Positions 1-5,842 of a stretch of DNA of 11,009 nucleotides are shown here, piece by piece. How positions within the stretch are numbered: the first letter of the stretch is position 1; each line of letters opens with the position of its first letter. The notes beneath the pieces were generated by a model. That model made no database searches and was not told the DNA's origin. It worked only from the letters and a program-made list of their open reading frames with translations. A program made the translations under genes and the position numbers. The stretch is from Candidatus Rokubacteria bacterium RIFCSPLOWO2_02_FULL_72_37. Its GTDB lineage: Bacteria; Methylomirabilota; Methylomirabilia; Rokubacteriales; CSP1-6. The stretch covers positions 1 to 11,009 of the forward strand of contig MGCE01000201.1 of the NCBI GenBank assembly GCA_001790315.1, in the 5' to 3' direction.

Positions 1-282
1 CGACCCCCGGCCAGAGCGCCAGCCACGGCGCCTGCAGCATGTACACGAGCCCCGATCCGGCGAGCATGCCGCCCCACGAGGGGTGCGGCGGCGGCACGCC
101 GAAGCCGAGGAACGAGAGCGCCGCCTCGATCAGGATGACGGCGCCGATGTTCACGGTCGCGAGGATCATGATCGGGGCGAAGAGGTTCGGCCGGATGTGG
201 CGGCGCATCAGCGCGGCGTGGCCTCCGCCGAGCCCCAGACCGAGCGTCAGGATGACGTTGCCGAGCCGTCTCGTCGTCTCAT
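1..282 (-). pseudogene. DppC/OppC-type ABC transporter permease, 5'-truncated remnant (runs off window)
   Basis: Read on the minus strand from about 262 down to the window edge, one open frame encodes the C-terminal part of a peptide/nickel-type ABC permease. Recognisable pieces are the cytoplasmic coupling segment MRRHIRPNLFAPI (from 208), the helix with IEAALSFLGFGVPPPHPSWG, and the stretch GSGLVYMLQAPWLALWPGV. The last two match the C-terminal half of E. coli DppC in order and spacing. The N-terminal ~180 residues expected for the family are absent, because the dehalogenase gene begins only ~65 bp beyond. The segment GNVILTLGLGLGGGHAALM looks like two normally separated family motifs joined, suggesting an internal deletion too. 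A well-formed start (ATG 282-280, GGAGG at 293-289) lies in another frame and stops after 11 codons. I call it a decayed or frameshifted gene. An assembly error is the main alternative. Its 3' end is outside the window. Confidence 0.65.
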
Positions 283-302
283 GGTCGTCCTCCGCTGCGC
301 GG

Positions 303-310
303 ATTATAAT
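303..310. promoter_or_regulatory. Perfect -10 element, palindromic ATTATAAT, dehalogenase promoter (possibly bidirectional)
   Basis: TATAAT at 305-310 is an exact sigma70-type -10 hexamer in otherwise very GC-rich DNA, 36 nt upstream of the dehalogenase ATG. Because the octamer ATTATAAT is its own reverse complement, the minus strand also carries TATAAT at 308-303, facing the permease remnant's ATG at 282. The -35 candidates are weak: TGGTCG at 282-287 (17 bp spacing) on the plus strand, and nothing convincing on the minus. The plus-strand promoter assignment is likely; bidirectional use is inference. Confidence 0.6.
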
Positions 311-346
311 CGACGTCTCGCGGTCGCCGTGACCAAGGAGATCCCG

Positions 347-1222
347 ATGCCCCTCTCGGCCGTCGATCCGCATCCGCGCCGCCGCGTCACGGTGCTGGAC
401 ACCGAGCTCGCGTACGTGGACACGGGCGCGGGCGACCCGATCGTGTTCCTCCACGGCAACCCGACGTCGTCGTACCTCTGGCGCAACGTGATTCCCTACG
501 TCGCGGGGCTCGGACGCTGTCTGGCCCCGGATCTCGTCGGCATGGGCGACTCGGGCGAGGCACCCGACGGGTCGTACCGCTTCGCGGACCACGCGCGGTA
601 TCTCGACGCGTGGTTCGAGGCGCTGGCCCTCACGGAGAACGTCGTGCTGGTCGTGCACGATTGGGGTTCGGCGCTCGGCTTCCACTGGGCGCGGCGCCAC
701 CCCGAGCGCGTCCGCGGTGTCGCCTACATGGAGGCGATCGTGCGGCCCGTCACCTGGGCGGAGTGGCCGGAGGCGGCGCGCAAGGTCTTCCAGGCGATGC
801 GCTCGCCCGCGGGCGAAGCCATGGTCCTGGAGAAGAACGTCTTCGTGGAGCGCATCCTCCCGGCCAGCGTGCTGCGCGGCCTCACGCCCGAGGAGATGGA
901 GCGCTACCGCGCGCCGTACCGGGATCCCGGCGAGGCGCGCCGGCCCACCCTGACCTGGCCGCGGCAGATCCCGATCGACGGGGAGCCTGCCGACGTCGTC
1001 GCGGTCGTCGAGGCGTACGCGGCGTGGCTCGCGACGAGCCCGCTGCCGAAACTCTTCGTCAACGCGGATCCGGGAACGATCCTGATCGGTCCGCAGCGCG
1101 AGTTCTGCCGCACGTGGCCGAACCAGGAGGAGGTCTCCGTGCGCGGCTCGCACTTCGTCCAGGAAGACTCGCCCGACGACATCGGGCGGGCGCTCGCGGC
1201 CTTCGTGCGACGGCTCCGGTGA
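347..1222 (+). CDS. dhaA: Haloalkane dehalogenase, HLD-II type (alpha/beta hydrolase)
   Basis: The product is a 291-residue cytoplasmic hydrolase that would cleave carbon-halogen bonds of haloalkanes to an alcohol, halide and a proton. The full HLD-II active site is visible. N38 in HGNPTS and W106 form the halide-stabilising pair. D105 in VHDWGS is the nucleophile. E129 in YMEA is the catalytic acid at the position typical of HLD-II. H269 in GSHFVQED is the base. The cap domain spans roughly 130-215. Length and residue spacing agree closely with Rhodococcus DhaA (293 aa; N41, D106, W107, E130, H272). The start is fixed by AAGGAG at 335-340, six bases before ATG; the open frame continues upstream to 83 but lacks homology there. 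It stands alone, divergent from the permease remnant and convergent with the lipoprotein gene. Substrate range cannot be predicted. Confidence 0.93.
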   Translation: MPLSAVDPHPRRRVTVLDTELAYVDTGAGDPIVFLHGNPTSSYLWRNVIPYVAGLGRCLAPDLVGMGDSGEAPDGSYRFADHARYLDAWFEALALTENVVLVVHDWGSALGFHWARRHPERVRGVAYMEAIVRPVTWAEWPEAARKVFQAMRSPAGEAMVLEKNVFVERILPASVLRGLTPEEMERYRAPYRDPGEARRPTLTWPRQIPIDGEPADVVAVVEAYAAWLATSPLPKLFVNADPGTILIGPQREFCRTWPNQEEVSVRGSHFVQEDSPDDIGRALAAFVRRLR

Positions 1223-1325
1223 ACCGGCCGTGGCCACGCGGCCTCGGGTGGCGCCGCGGCCGCCGTCGACCTGACGACGCCCCCGAGGGCGCGGGCTACC
1301 GGGTCAGGGCTGGGATCGCGCGCCG

Positions 1326-2027
1326 CTAATCGGCCTGCACCATGAGCCGGACGGTTACCCGCCGCTTCTTCTCGTCGGACACGTTCTTGTCGTCGATCGG
1401 GCCGAGGCCGACCGAGCTGATGCGCGGGAGCTCGATCCCCTGCCCGACGAGGTAGCGGCGCACGGCCTCGACGCGCCGCTGCGAGAGCGCGACGTTGTAC
1501 TCGTACGTCCCCTTCGGGTCCGCGTACCCTTCCAGATCGATCGTGAGCCGCGGGTTCTCGCGCAGCTCACGGACCAGCGTCGTGAGCACCGTCTGCGCGG
1601 TATCGTTCAGGTCCCAGCGGTTGAACCCGAAGTGCACCTCGACGGCCTCCACGAGATCCCGCTTGTGGCGGTTCGACCACAGGCGCGTCAGCCGGCCGTC
1701 CACTTCGTCCGCCCGCGAGAAGGCGGCGTCGGCGCGGCCGTGCGCGCCCTCGGCCCGCGTCCACGCGCCGTCGGCGCGCCCACGCGCGCTGCGCGCGGTC
1801 TCGCCGGTCTCCGCGACGCCGGTCTCCACGCCTTGCACCCGCGCGCCGAGCTCGTCGGTGCGCCGGGACTCGTCGGTGACGCGCTTGTCCACGCCCACGA
1901 GGCGCTGGTCGAGCTCGGCTTCCTTCTTGCCGAGCACCTCACGCACCCAGTCACGGGTGGCGCAGCCGGTCGCCACGAGCAGCACCGCCGGCAACACGAT
2001 CCCGAGAACCACACGCTGTCGCATCAT
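1326..2027 (-). CDS. OmpA-domain lipoprotein with coiled-coil stalk
   Basis: This 233-residue protein starts with a basic end, a hydrophobic signal helix and a lipobox ending ATG|C, so C22 would be lipidated and anchor it in the outer membrane. Residues ~25-118 are charged, proline-free and predicted to form a coiled coil. Residues 83-117 form near-perfect heptads (GRADGAW, TRAEGAH, GRADAAF, SRADEVD). Residues ~127-233 are an OmpA/Pal/MotB-type peptidoglycan-binding domain: VHFGFN, GYADPKG, YNVALSQRRVEAVRRYL and a final RRVTVRL. D170 and R185 correspond to the E. coli OmpA pair (D271, R286) that holds diaminopimelate. The role is probably tethering outer membrane to peptidoglycan. Two ATGs are adjacent (2027 and 2024). 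GAGGAG lies 4 nt before the first and 7 nt before the second, so 2024 may be the true start. It is monocistronic; no gene partner is evident. Confidence 0.88.
   Translation of the reverse strand: MMRQRVVLGIVLPAVLLVATGCATRDWVREVLGKKEAELDQRLVGVDKRVTDESRRTDELGARVQGVETGVAETGETARSARGRADGAWTRAEGAHGRADAAFSRADEVDGRLTRLWSNRHKRDLVEAVEVHFGFNRWDLNDTAQTVLTTLVRELRENPRLTIDLEGYADPKGTYEYNVALSQRRVEAVRRYLVGQGIELPRISSVGLGPIDDKNVSDEKKRRVTVRLMVQAD
1677..1781 (-). repeat. In-frame 21-bp heptad-coding repeat in lipoprotein stalk
   Basis: Five consecutive 21-bp units encode seven-residue repeats of pattern (G/T/S)-R-A-(D/E)-x-(A/V)-x, the last unit degenerate (GRLTRLW). The register is unbroken, so this reads as a heptad coiled coil that grew by tandem duplication. 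Such stretches can vary in copy number between strains. Confidence 0.7.
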
Positions 2028-2542
2028 GGATCTCCTCTGTACCGCGTGATCGAGCCCGCGACGACCGCGGGAGCTGGGGGCGGACCCCGGTGACGCCGCA
2101 CGCCCCGCCGCGGCATCGATGCAACGGCTCCGCCAACCGCGGAACCCCTTGATCTTGCTCGCTCAGACGGGTGATGCCCGGAGCCGAGTGTTCGCCTTCG
2201 CGACACCCGGAGTCACGCCACTGACGCGCGCGCCCTCACTCCCTCGCGGCCTCCCTCGGCCTCCGGCGTAACGGTCTGCCACGCCGCTCTCGACATACAG
2301 GCGGCGATCGCTCCCCCCCGCGTCGACTCAGAGCCCGTGAACGAATCGCGTGGCCGAGGAGCGCCACGGCTGCGCCGGGGCGCTCCGAGCGTCGGGGGGT
2401 CGGGGGGCATGGGGGGCCCGTCGAGGCCCCCCATGTTCGTCAGAGCCTGTGAACGAATCGCGCTGTCGAGGGGCGCCACGGCTGCGCCGGGGCGGCCCGA
2501 GCGCCGGGGGGAATTGGGGGGCGCCCGGAGCCCCCCAATGTT
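2028..2542. other. Non-coding intergenic stretch; 5' half featureless, 3' half tandem repeats
   Basis: Between the lipoprotein start and the TPR-protein stop lie ~515 bases without a credible gene. Open frames here are GC-driven shadows made of R/P/G/A-rich translations. From 2028 to ~2328 I see no convincing promoter hexamers beyond the lipoprotein Shine-Dalgarno (GAGGAG, 2037-2032 minus). From 2329 to 2543 there are two tandem repeat copies with strong hairpins, described separately. Confidence 0.6.
2329..2440. repeat. Structured tandem repeat, copy 1 (~112 bp)
   Basis: It begins CAGAGCCCGTGAACGAATCG and ends ATGTTCGT. Compared with copy 2 the first ~70 bases are nearly the same, while the G-rich centre differs. 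It holds two hairpins. Hairpin A at 2358-2386 has an 8-bp outer stem (GGAGCGCC/GGCGCTCC), one A-G mismatch, a 4-bp inner stem and a TGC loop. Hairpin B at 2408-2435 has a perfect 11-bp stem (CATGGGGGGCC/GGCCCCCCATG) and a 6-nt loop. Three G6 runs at 2394-2416, plus a G4 run at 2377, precede or overlap hairpin B. No T-tract follows the stems on either strand. Confidence 0.85.
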
Positions 2543-2543
2543 C
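2441..2543. repeat. Structured tandem repeat, copy 2 (~103 bp)
   Basis: It directly abuts copy 1 and its end touches the stop codon of the TPR gene (2545-2543). Hairpin A at 2470-2498 keeps the same architecture: an A-T pair of copy 1 is a G-C pair here (compensatory), and one G-C pair has become a G-G mismatch. Hairpin B at 2513-2539 has a perfect 10-bp stem (ATTGGGGGGC/GCCCCCCAAT) with a 7-nt loop. Its outer bases differ from copy 1 on both arms while pairing is kept. On the minus strand hairpin B would be the first structure after the TPR-gene stop, so it could end or stabilise that transcript. Confidence 0.85.
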
Positions 2544-3025
2544 TAGTTCAGGCGGGCGCGGAGCGAGTGCAGCGCCCGCCGGACCCCCTCGTCGCCCGGC
2601 GCCTCGCGCGTGGCGGCCTCGAACTCCCGGAGCGCGTCCCACCAGCGCCCCTGCTTGAGGTAGATCCGGCCGAGGTTGAGGTACGGGAAGTGGCGGGGCT
2701 CGTAGCGAGGCGCCTGCTTGGCCCGCTCCAGCCAGGGAATCGCTTCGTCGAGCTGCTCGCGCTGCATCAGATAGCAGCCGATGTCGTTGTACGGATTGCC
2801 GAAGTCGGGATCGATCTCGATCGCGCGCTGGCACTCGGCCGTGGCCTCGTCGAGCCGTCCCTGGAAGGACAACGTCCAGCCGAGGAAGGTGTGCGCCTCG
2901 GCGGTCGGACACACCTCGATGGATCGTCGATAGAGCTCGATGGCCCGCGCGAGGTCGCCCTGCATCTGGTGCCGGTACGCCTCCTTCCAGAGCGCCGTCG
3001 CGCGCGCGAGCCGCTCGTCGCTCAT
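2543..3025 (-). CDS. Small TPR-repeat protein
   Basis: A 160-residue soluble protein made almost entirely of tetratricopeptide repeats, with four helix pairs at roughly 7-40, 41-74, 75-110 and 112-146. Typical TPR signatures are visible, e.g. GDLARAIELYRRSIEVCP, GRLDEATAECQRAIEIDPDF and QGRWWDALREFEAATREAPG. There is no signal peptide and no extra domain, so it probably acts as a cytoplasmic protein-protein adaptor; the partner is unknown. The ATG at 3025 lies only 4 nt after the tenA-family stop codon, with a weak GAGG just upstream, so translation is probably coupled to that gene. The open frame continues upstream into the tenA coding region but without TPR character there. As last gene of the crotonase-tenA operon it is followed at once by the hairpin of repeat copy 2. 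Confidence 0.85.
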   Translation of the reverse strand: MSDERLARATALWKEAYRHQMQGDLARAIELYRRSIEVCPTAEAHTFLGWTLSFQGRLDEATAECQRAIEIDPDFGNPYNDIGCYLMQREQLDEAIPWLERAKQAPRYEPRHFPYLNLGRIYLKQGRWWDALREFEAATREAPGDEGVRRALHSLRARLN

Positions 3026-3029
3026 CGCC

Positions 3030-3692
3030 TCAGACTGGCCAGGTCTCCTGCCGGAACCCCATCTCCCAGAACATCCACTCGTAGCGGCTCGTGGTGACGA
3101 AGTGCCGCCGCATCGCGTCGCGCTCCGCCGGTGACCGCTGGGCGGCGACACGGTCGGTCGCGTCGAGGACGCCGCGCACGACGCCGCCGAATTCACCCGA
3201 GGCGTACGTGCCGATCCAGCGGGCGTATTGCGCATCGGGAGAGCCGAGACGCTCGAGCTCCCGGCCAACCTCCCAGTAGATCCAGTAACAGGGCAGCAGG
3301 GCCGCGATCGCCTCGTGGTAGGGCGCGCCGGAGGCCACGGCCAGGAGGTAGCTCGTGTAGGCGAGGTTCGTCGGCGCCAGCGGCGTCGCCGCGACGTCCG
3401 CGGGGCCGAGGCCGAACTCGCGGAAGAACCCCTCGTGGAGCGCGCGCTCGACCCTGAGCGCCCCCGCGGCGTGCTCGTTGAACATGATGATCCAGTCGTC
3501 CTCCGGCGCCCGCGCCGCGGCGAGCGAGAGCGCGCGGGCGAAGTCGCGGAGGTAGAGCGCGTCCTGGACCGCGTAGAAGCGGAAGCTCTCGCGCGGCAGC
3601 GAGCCGTCGGCGAGCCCGCGCAGGAACGGGTGGCGCAGGATCGCGGCGTAGATCGGGGTGATCGCCGTCCAGAGGTCCGCCGTGAACGCCAT
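3030..3692 (-). CDS. tenA: TenA family aminopyrimidine aminohydrolase (thiaminase II)
   Basis: The 220-residue product fits the all-helical TenA/thiaminase II family (B. subtilis TenA is 236 aa). These enzymes hydrolyse aminopyrimidine breakdown products of thiamin to HMP for vitamin B1 salvage. Active-site residues fall at the same numbers as in B. subtilis: D44 and Y47 (AVQDALYLRDF), Y112, nucleophile C135 (LLPCYWIYW), Y139, Y163 (GTYAS) and E205 (SRYEWMFWEMG). Presence of C135 places it in the TenA_C group. The start ATG at 3692 lies 8 nt after the crotonase stop; no strong Shine-Dalgarno is visible, consistent with coupling. No other thiamin gene is in the window and the short operon leader leaves no room for a TPP riboswitch. 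Family assignment is strong; the exact pyrimidine substrate is inferred. Confidence 0.9.
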   Translation of the reverse strand: MAFTADLWTAITPIYAAILRHPFLRGLADGSLPRESFRFYAVQDALYLRDFARALSLAAARAPEDDWIIMFNEHAAGALRVERALHEGFFREFGLGPADVAATPLAPTNLAYTSYLLAVASGAPYHEAIAALLPCYWIYWEVGRELERLGSPDAQYARWIGTYASGEFGGVVRGVLDATDRVAAQRSPAERDAMRRHFVTTSRYEWMFWEMGFRQETWPV

Positions 3693-3700
3693 GCCGACGA

Positions 3701-4495
3701 CTACCGCCCCTGGAACACCGGCTCCCGCTTCTCCACGAACGCCCGCGCCGCCTCGCGATGATCCTCGGTCATCCCGCAGCGCGTATGGTGCCACGCTTCG
3801 AGGTCGAGCGAGTCCTTGAGCGTGCCGCTCTCGGCCGCGTTGAAGTTGCGCTTCATGTAGCGGAGGGCGATCCGCGGGCCGCGCGCGAGCTTCCCGGCGA
3901 GGGCGAGCGTCTCTTCCTCGAGCCGGGCGTCCGGCACCACGCGGTTGACGAGGCCGAGCGCGAGCGCCTGCGGCGCGTCCACGATGTCCGCCGTGTAGTA
4001 GAGCTCGCGCGCCTTGGCGCTGCCGACGAGCTGGGTCAGGAACCAGCTCCCGCCGAAGTCGCCCGAGTAGCCGACGCGCGCGAAGGCGGGCGCGAAGCGG
4101 GCCGTGTCGGAAGCCACGCGCAGGTCGCACGCGAGCGCGAGTGAGAGCCCGGCCCCCGCCGCCGCGCCGCGCACCATCGCGATCGTCGGCTTCGGCATCT
4201 CGTGGAGCCAGCGCGAGGTCTCCATCCGCGCACGCAGGGCCTGCGCCTTTTCCTCGAGCGTGGTGCCGCCGAACTCGCGTCCCTCGGCCATCGCCTTCAC
4301 GTCGCCGCCCGCGCAGAAGCCACGCCCGGCCCCGGTGAGCACCACGGCGCCGATCTCCGGATCCTCGGCGAGCCGCGCCAGCGCCTCGAGCAGCGCATCG
4401 AGCATCGGCCGCGACATCGCGTTGAGCCGGTCCGGGCGGTTCAGGGTGAGGACGGCGACGCCGTCCTTGACGGACTCGAGCAGGTCCTGGGTCAT
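3701..4495 (-). CDS. Enoyl-CoA hydratase/isomerase (crotonase) family protein, PaaG-like active site
   Basis: The protein is 264 residues, the usual crotonase length. The acyl-CoA oxyanion-hole segments are clear: GFCAGGDVKAM (59-69) and RGAAAGAGLSLALACDLR (109-126). The two catalytic glutamates of true enoyl-CoA hydratases are not present: the E144 position is S118 and the E164 position (rat numbering) is F138. Instead D146 sits in VGYSGDFGGSW, where PaaG-type CoA isomerases carry an aspartate. It may therefore isomerise a double bond or epoxide of an acyl-CoA rather than hydrate it; the substrate is unknown. The start is set by GGAGG (4506-4502, minus) six bases before the ATG. It is first gene of an operon with tenA and the TPR gene, and divergent from the VOC gene across a 56-bp spacer. 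Confidence 0.88.
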   Translation of the reverse strand: MTQDLLESVKDGVAVLTLNRPDRLNAMSRPMLDALLEALARLAEDPEIGAVVLTGAGRGFCAGGDVKAMAEGREFGGTTLEEKAQALRARMETSRWLHEMPKPTIAMVRGAAAGAGLSLALACDLRVASDTARFAPAFARVGYSGDFGGSWFLTQLVGSAKARELYYTADIVDAPQALALGLVNRVVPDARLEEETLALAGKLARGPRIALRYMKRNFNAAESGTLKDSLDLEAWHHTRCGMTEDHREAARAFVEKREPVFQGR

Positions 4496-4523
4496 GGCGA
4501 GCCTCCAGCAATCGGTGTGCCCG

Positions 4524-4537
4524 GGATGGTACCATCC
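4524..4537. promoter_or_regulatory. Perfect 14-bp palindrome in divergent spacer; putative operator / symmetric -10
   Basis: GGATGGTACCATCC is a perfect inverted repeat centred at 4530/4531 in the 56-bp gap between the crotonase (minus) and VOC (plus) start codons. Symmetry gives each strand a TACCAT, a 4-of-6 match to the -10 consensus, so it could serve two divergent promoters or bind a dimeric regulator. Distances would give a leader of ~24 nt for the crotonase but only ~10 nt for the VOC gene. The function is inference. Confidence 0.4.
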
Positions 4538-4551
4538 GCGGGAGCGCCACG

Positions 4552-5400
4552 ATGCTCGAACGCGTGGACCGTGTCCAGCTGGTGGTGCGCGACCGGAGCG
4601 CCGCGGCGAGGACGTTCGTCGACCTCCTCGACGCCCGGCCCATCCGGGAGCGCGACGCCGCGTACCTCGGCGCGCGGCGCACCGTGCTGGCGCTCGGTGA
4701 GAGCGAGATCGAGCTCTGCGAGCCCACGGGGCCGGGACCCGCACGCGAGCACCTCGAGCGCTGGGGCGAGGGCCTCCTCACCGCCGGATTCACGGTGCCC
4801 GATGCCACCGATCTCCACGCGCGCCTGGCCGAGGAGGGCATCGAGTTCGCCGAGGAGGACGGGCAGACCTACCTCGACCCCACGGTGACGACCGGCATGC
4901 GGTGCGTCCTCACGGCTGGCCGACCGCCGGCGCCCGCGGGCGCGCGCCTCTACGAGGTCACCAACACGCTCGCCTCGGACTGGCTGGCGGCGGCCGAGCG
5001 CTACACGCGCCTGTTCGGCCTGGATCCGACCCGCTTCTCGCCGATCAGGAGCGAGCGATTCGGCTACGTCGGCACCCTCACGCTGTTCGACCCGCCGCGA
5101 CGTCTCGATCGCATCGAGCTCTCCCAGGTCGTGGATCCCTCGAGCGCCATGGGGCGCTGGGTGGCGCGGCGCGGCGACTCCCTCTACATGTGCTACCTCG
5201 AGTGCGACGACGTCCCGGCGCTCGTCGCGCGCCTCGCGGCGCGGGGGGCGCGCTTCACGCCGCGCGGCGCCGACCCGGCGCGCGAGCGCGACGGCCTCTG
5301 GATCCATCCGGGCGCGCTCCACGGCCTGCTGCTGGGCGTATCGCGCCCGACACTGGCCTGGCAATGGTCGGGACGTCCGGAGCTGGTCGCGCCGGCCTGA
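4552..5400 (+). CDS. VOC superfamily (glyoxalase/bleomycin-resistance fold) protein, two domains
   Basis: The protein has 282 residues and two tandem beta-alpha-beta-beta-beta VOC modules, about 4-122 and 131-264. Each begins with the typical strand-helix (VDRVQLVVRDRSAAARTF; ARLYEVTNTLASDWLAAAERY) and each has an I-E-L strand. The second ends IHPGALHGLLLGVSRP, a common VOC closing motif. The usual first metal histidine is replaced by Q9 in domain 1 and Y134 in domain 2, while E54, E189 and H257 could still ligate metal, so classical glyoxalase or dioxygenase chemistry is uncertain. GGGAG at 4540-4544 lies seven bases before the ATG and supports the start. It is divergent from the crotonase operon, and might act on a related CoA or ring-cleavage intermediate. 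It converges on the receiver gene with a 27-bp gap. Specific function not recognised. Confidence 0.8.
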   Translation: MLERVDRVQLVVRDRSAAARTFVDLLDARPIRERDAAYLGARRTVLALGESEIELCEPTGPGPAREHLERWGEGLLTAGFTVPDATDLHARLAEEGIEFAEEDGQTYLDPTVTTGMRCVLTAGRPPAPAGARLYEVTNTLASDWLAAAERYTRLFGLDPTRFSPIRSERFGYVGTLTLFDPPRRLDRIELSQVVDPSSAMGRWVARRGDSLYMCYLECDDVPALVARLAARGARFTPRGADPARERDGLWIHPGALHGLLLGVSRPTLAWQWSGRPELVAPA

Positions 5401-5427
5401 CCCGCGTCCGCGCCGCGGAGCTCGGCG

Positions 5428-5802
5428 CTAGTTCCCGGGCCGCAGGGCGTCGGCGACGGCAGCGACGAGGGCGGCCTCGCTGAAGGGCTTGGGCAGGAAC
5501 GCGGCGCCGGGCGCGAGCGGGCCCTCCCCGGCGGGCAACTCGCCCACGAAGGCCGATACGTACAGCACGCGGATGCCGGGACGCAGCTGCGCCACCCGCG
5601 AGGCCAGCTCCGGACCTCTGAGGCCAGGCATCACGACGTCGGTGATCAGCAGGTCGATCCGGCCCTCGTGCCGCTCGGCGATGCGGAGGGCCTCCTCGGG
5701 GCTGGAGGCGTCGAGCACGGCGTAGCCGTTCAGCTCGAGGAGCTCCTTCGTGAGGGCCAGCACCTCGAGTTCGTCGTCGACCAGAAGCGCGGTCGCACCC
5801 AT
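5428..5802 (-). CDS. Stand-alone receiver-domain response regulator
   Basis: A 124-residue single REC domain with no DNA-binding or enzymatic output. The acidic pair D9-D10 (LLVDDE), phospho-acceptor D55 (LLITDVVMPG), switch residue S83 (VLYVSAF) and K105 (FLPKPF) are all present, so it should be phosphorylated. The pattern, including TDVVMPGLRGPELA and AFLPKPFSEAALV, resembles receivers attached to hybrid PAS-type histidine kinases. It probably works as a diffusible phosphate shuttle or protein-binding switch with an unlinked kinase. The ATG at 5802 is chosen because homology begins at its second residue; the frame runs upstream to 5925 without REC similarity. No Shine-Dalgarno is visible, which would fit a leaderless or near-leaderless transcript. 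Its neighbours are a converging VOC gene and an upstream MFS gene 156 bp away. Confidence 0.9.
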   Translation of the reverse strand: MGATALLVDDELEVLALTKELLELNGYAVLDASSPEEALRIAERHEGRIDLLITDVVMPGLRGPELASRVAQLRPGIRVLYVSAFVGELPAGEGPLAPGAAFLPKPFSEAALVAAVADALRPGN

Positions 5803-5805
5803 GAG

Positions 5806-5842
5806 TTGCGGTGATTTTGCGGCCACTCGATGGTGACCGCAA
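5806..5842 (-). promoter_or_regulatory. TTGCGG hexamer cluster / possible promoter of receiver gene
   Basis: Immediately upstream of the receiver ATG, TTGCGG occurs at 5806-5811 and 5817-5822 on the plus strand (11 bp apart, one helical turn) and inverted as CCGCAA at 5837-5842. The outer pair forms a 7-bp inverted repeat, TTGCGGT/ACCGCAA, with a 23-nt spacer. On the minus strand TTGCGG (5842-5837), 17 bp, CAAAAT (5819-5814) can be read as a weak sigma70 promoter. It would start transcription only ~5 nt before the ATG. Either reading is inference. Confidence 0.35.

Noticed and set aside
1223..1325. Terminator hairpin between the converging dehalogenase and lipoprotein genes
   Set aside because: Only short GC stems such as GGCCG/CGGCC are present without T-tracts; common by chance at this GC content.
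2408..2539. The G6/C6 hairpins as intrinsic terminators
   Set aside because: Stems are strong but no run of T follows on either strand; their tandem duplication points to a repeat element instead.
2213..2912. Minus-strand open frames running through the tandem repeats
   Set aside because: Translations are proline/arginine/glycine-rich and follow the DNA repeat; no start site or domain, so the region is treated as non-coding.
4496..4551. TPP riboswitch ahead of the tenA operon
   Set aside because: Only 56 bp separate the divergent start codons, too short for the ~100-nt aptamer, and no conserved core bases are visible.
3693..4841. Long N-terminal extension of the TenA frame
   Set aside because: It overlaps the crotonase gene in another frame and is R/A/G-rich; the TenA fold begins at 3692, giving residue numbers that match B. 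subtilis TenA.
4492..5364. 290-codon minus-strand open frame opposite the VOC gene
   Set aside because: Shadow of the VOC gene with R/A/E-rich low-complexity translation and no recognisable motif.
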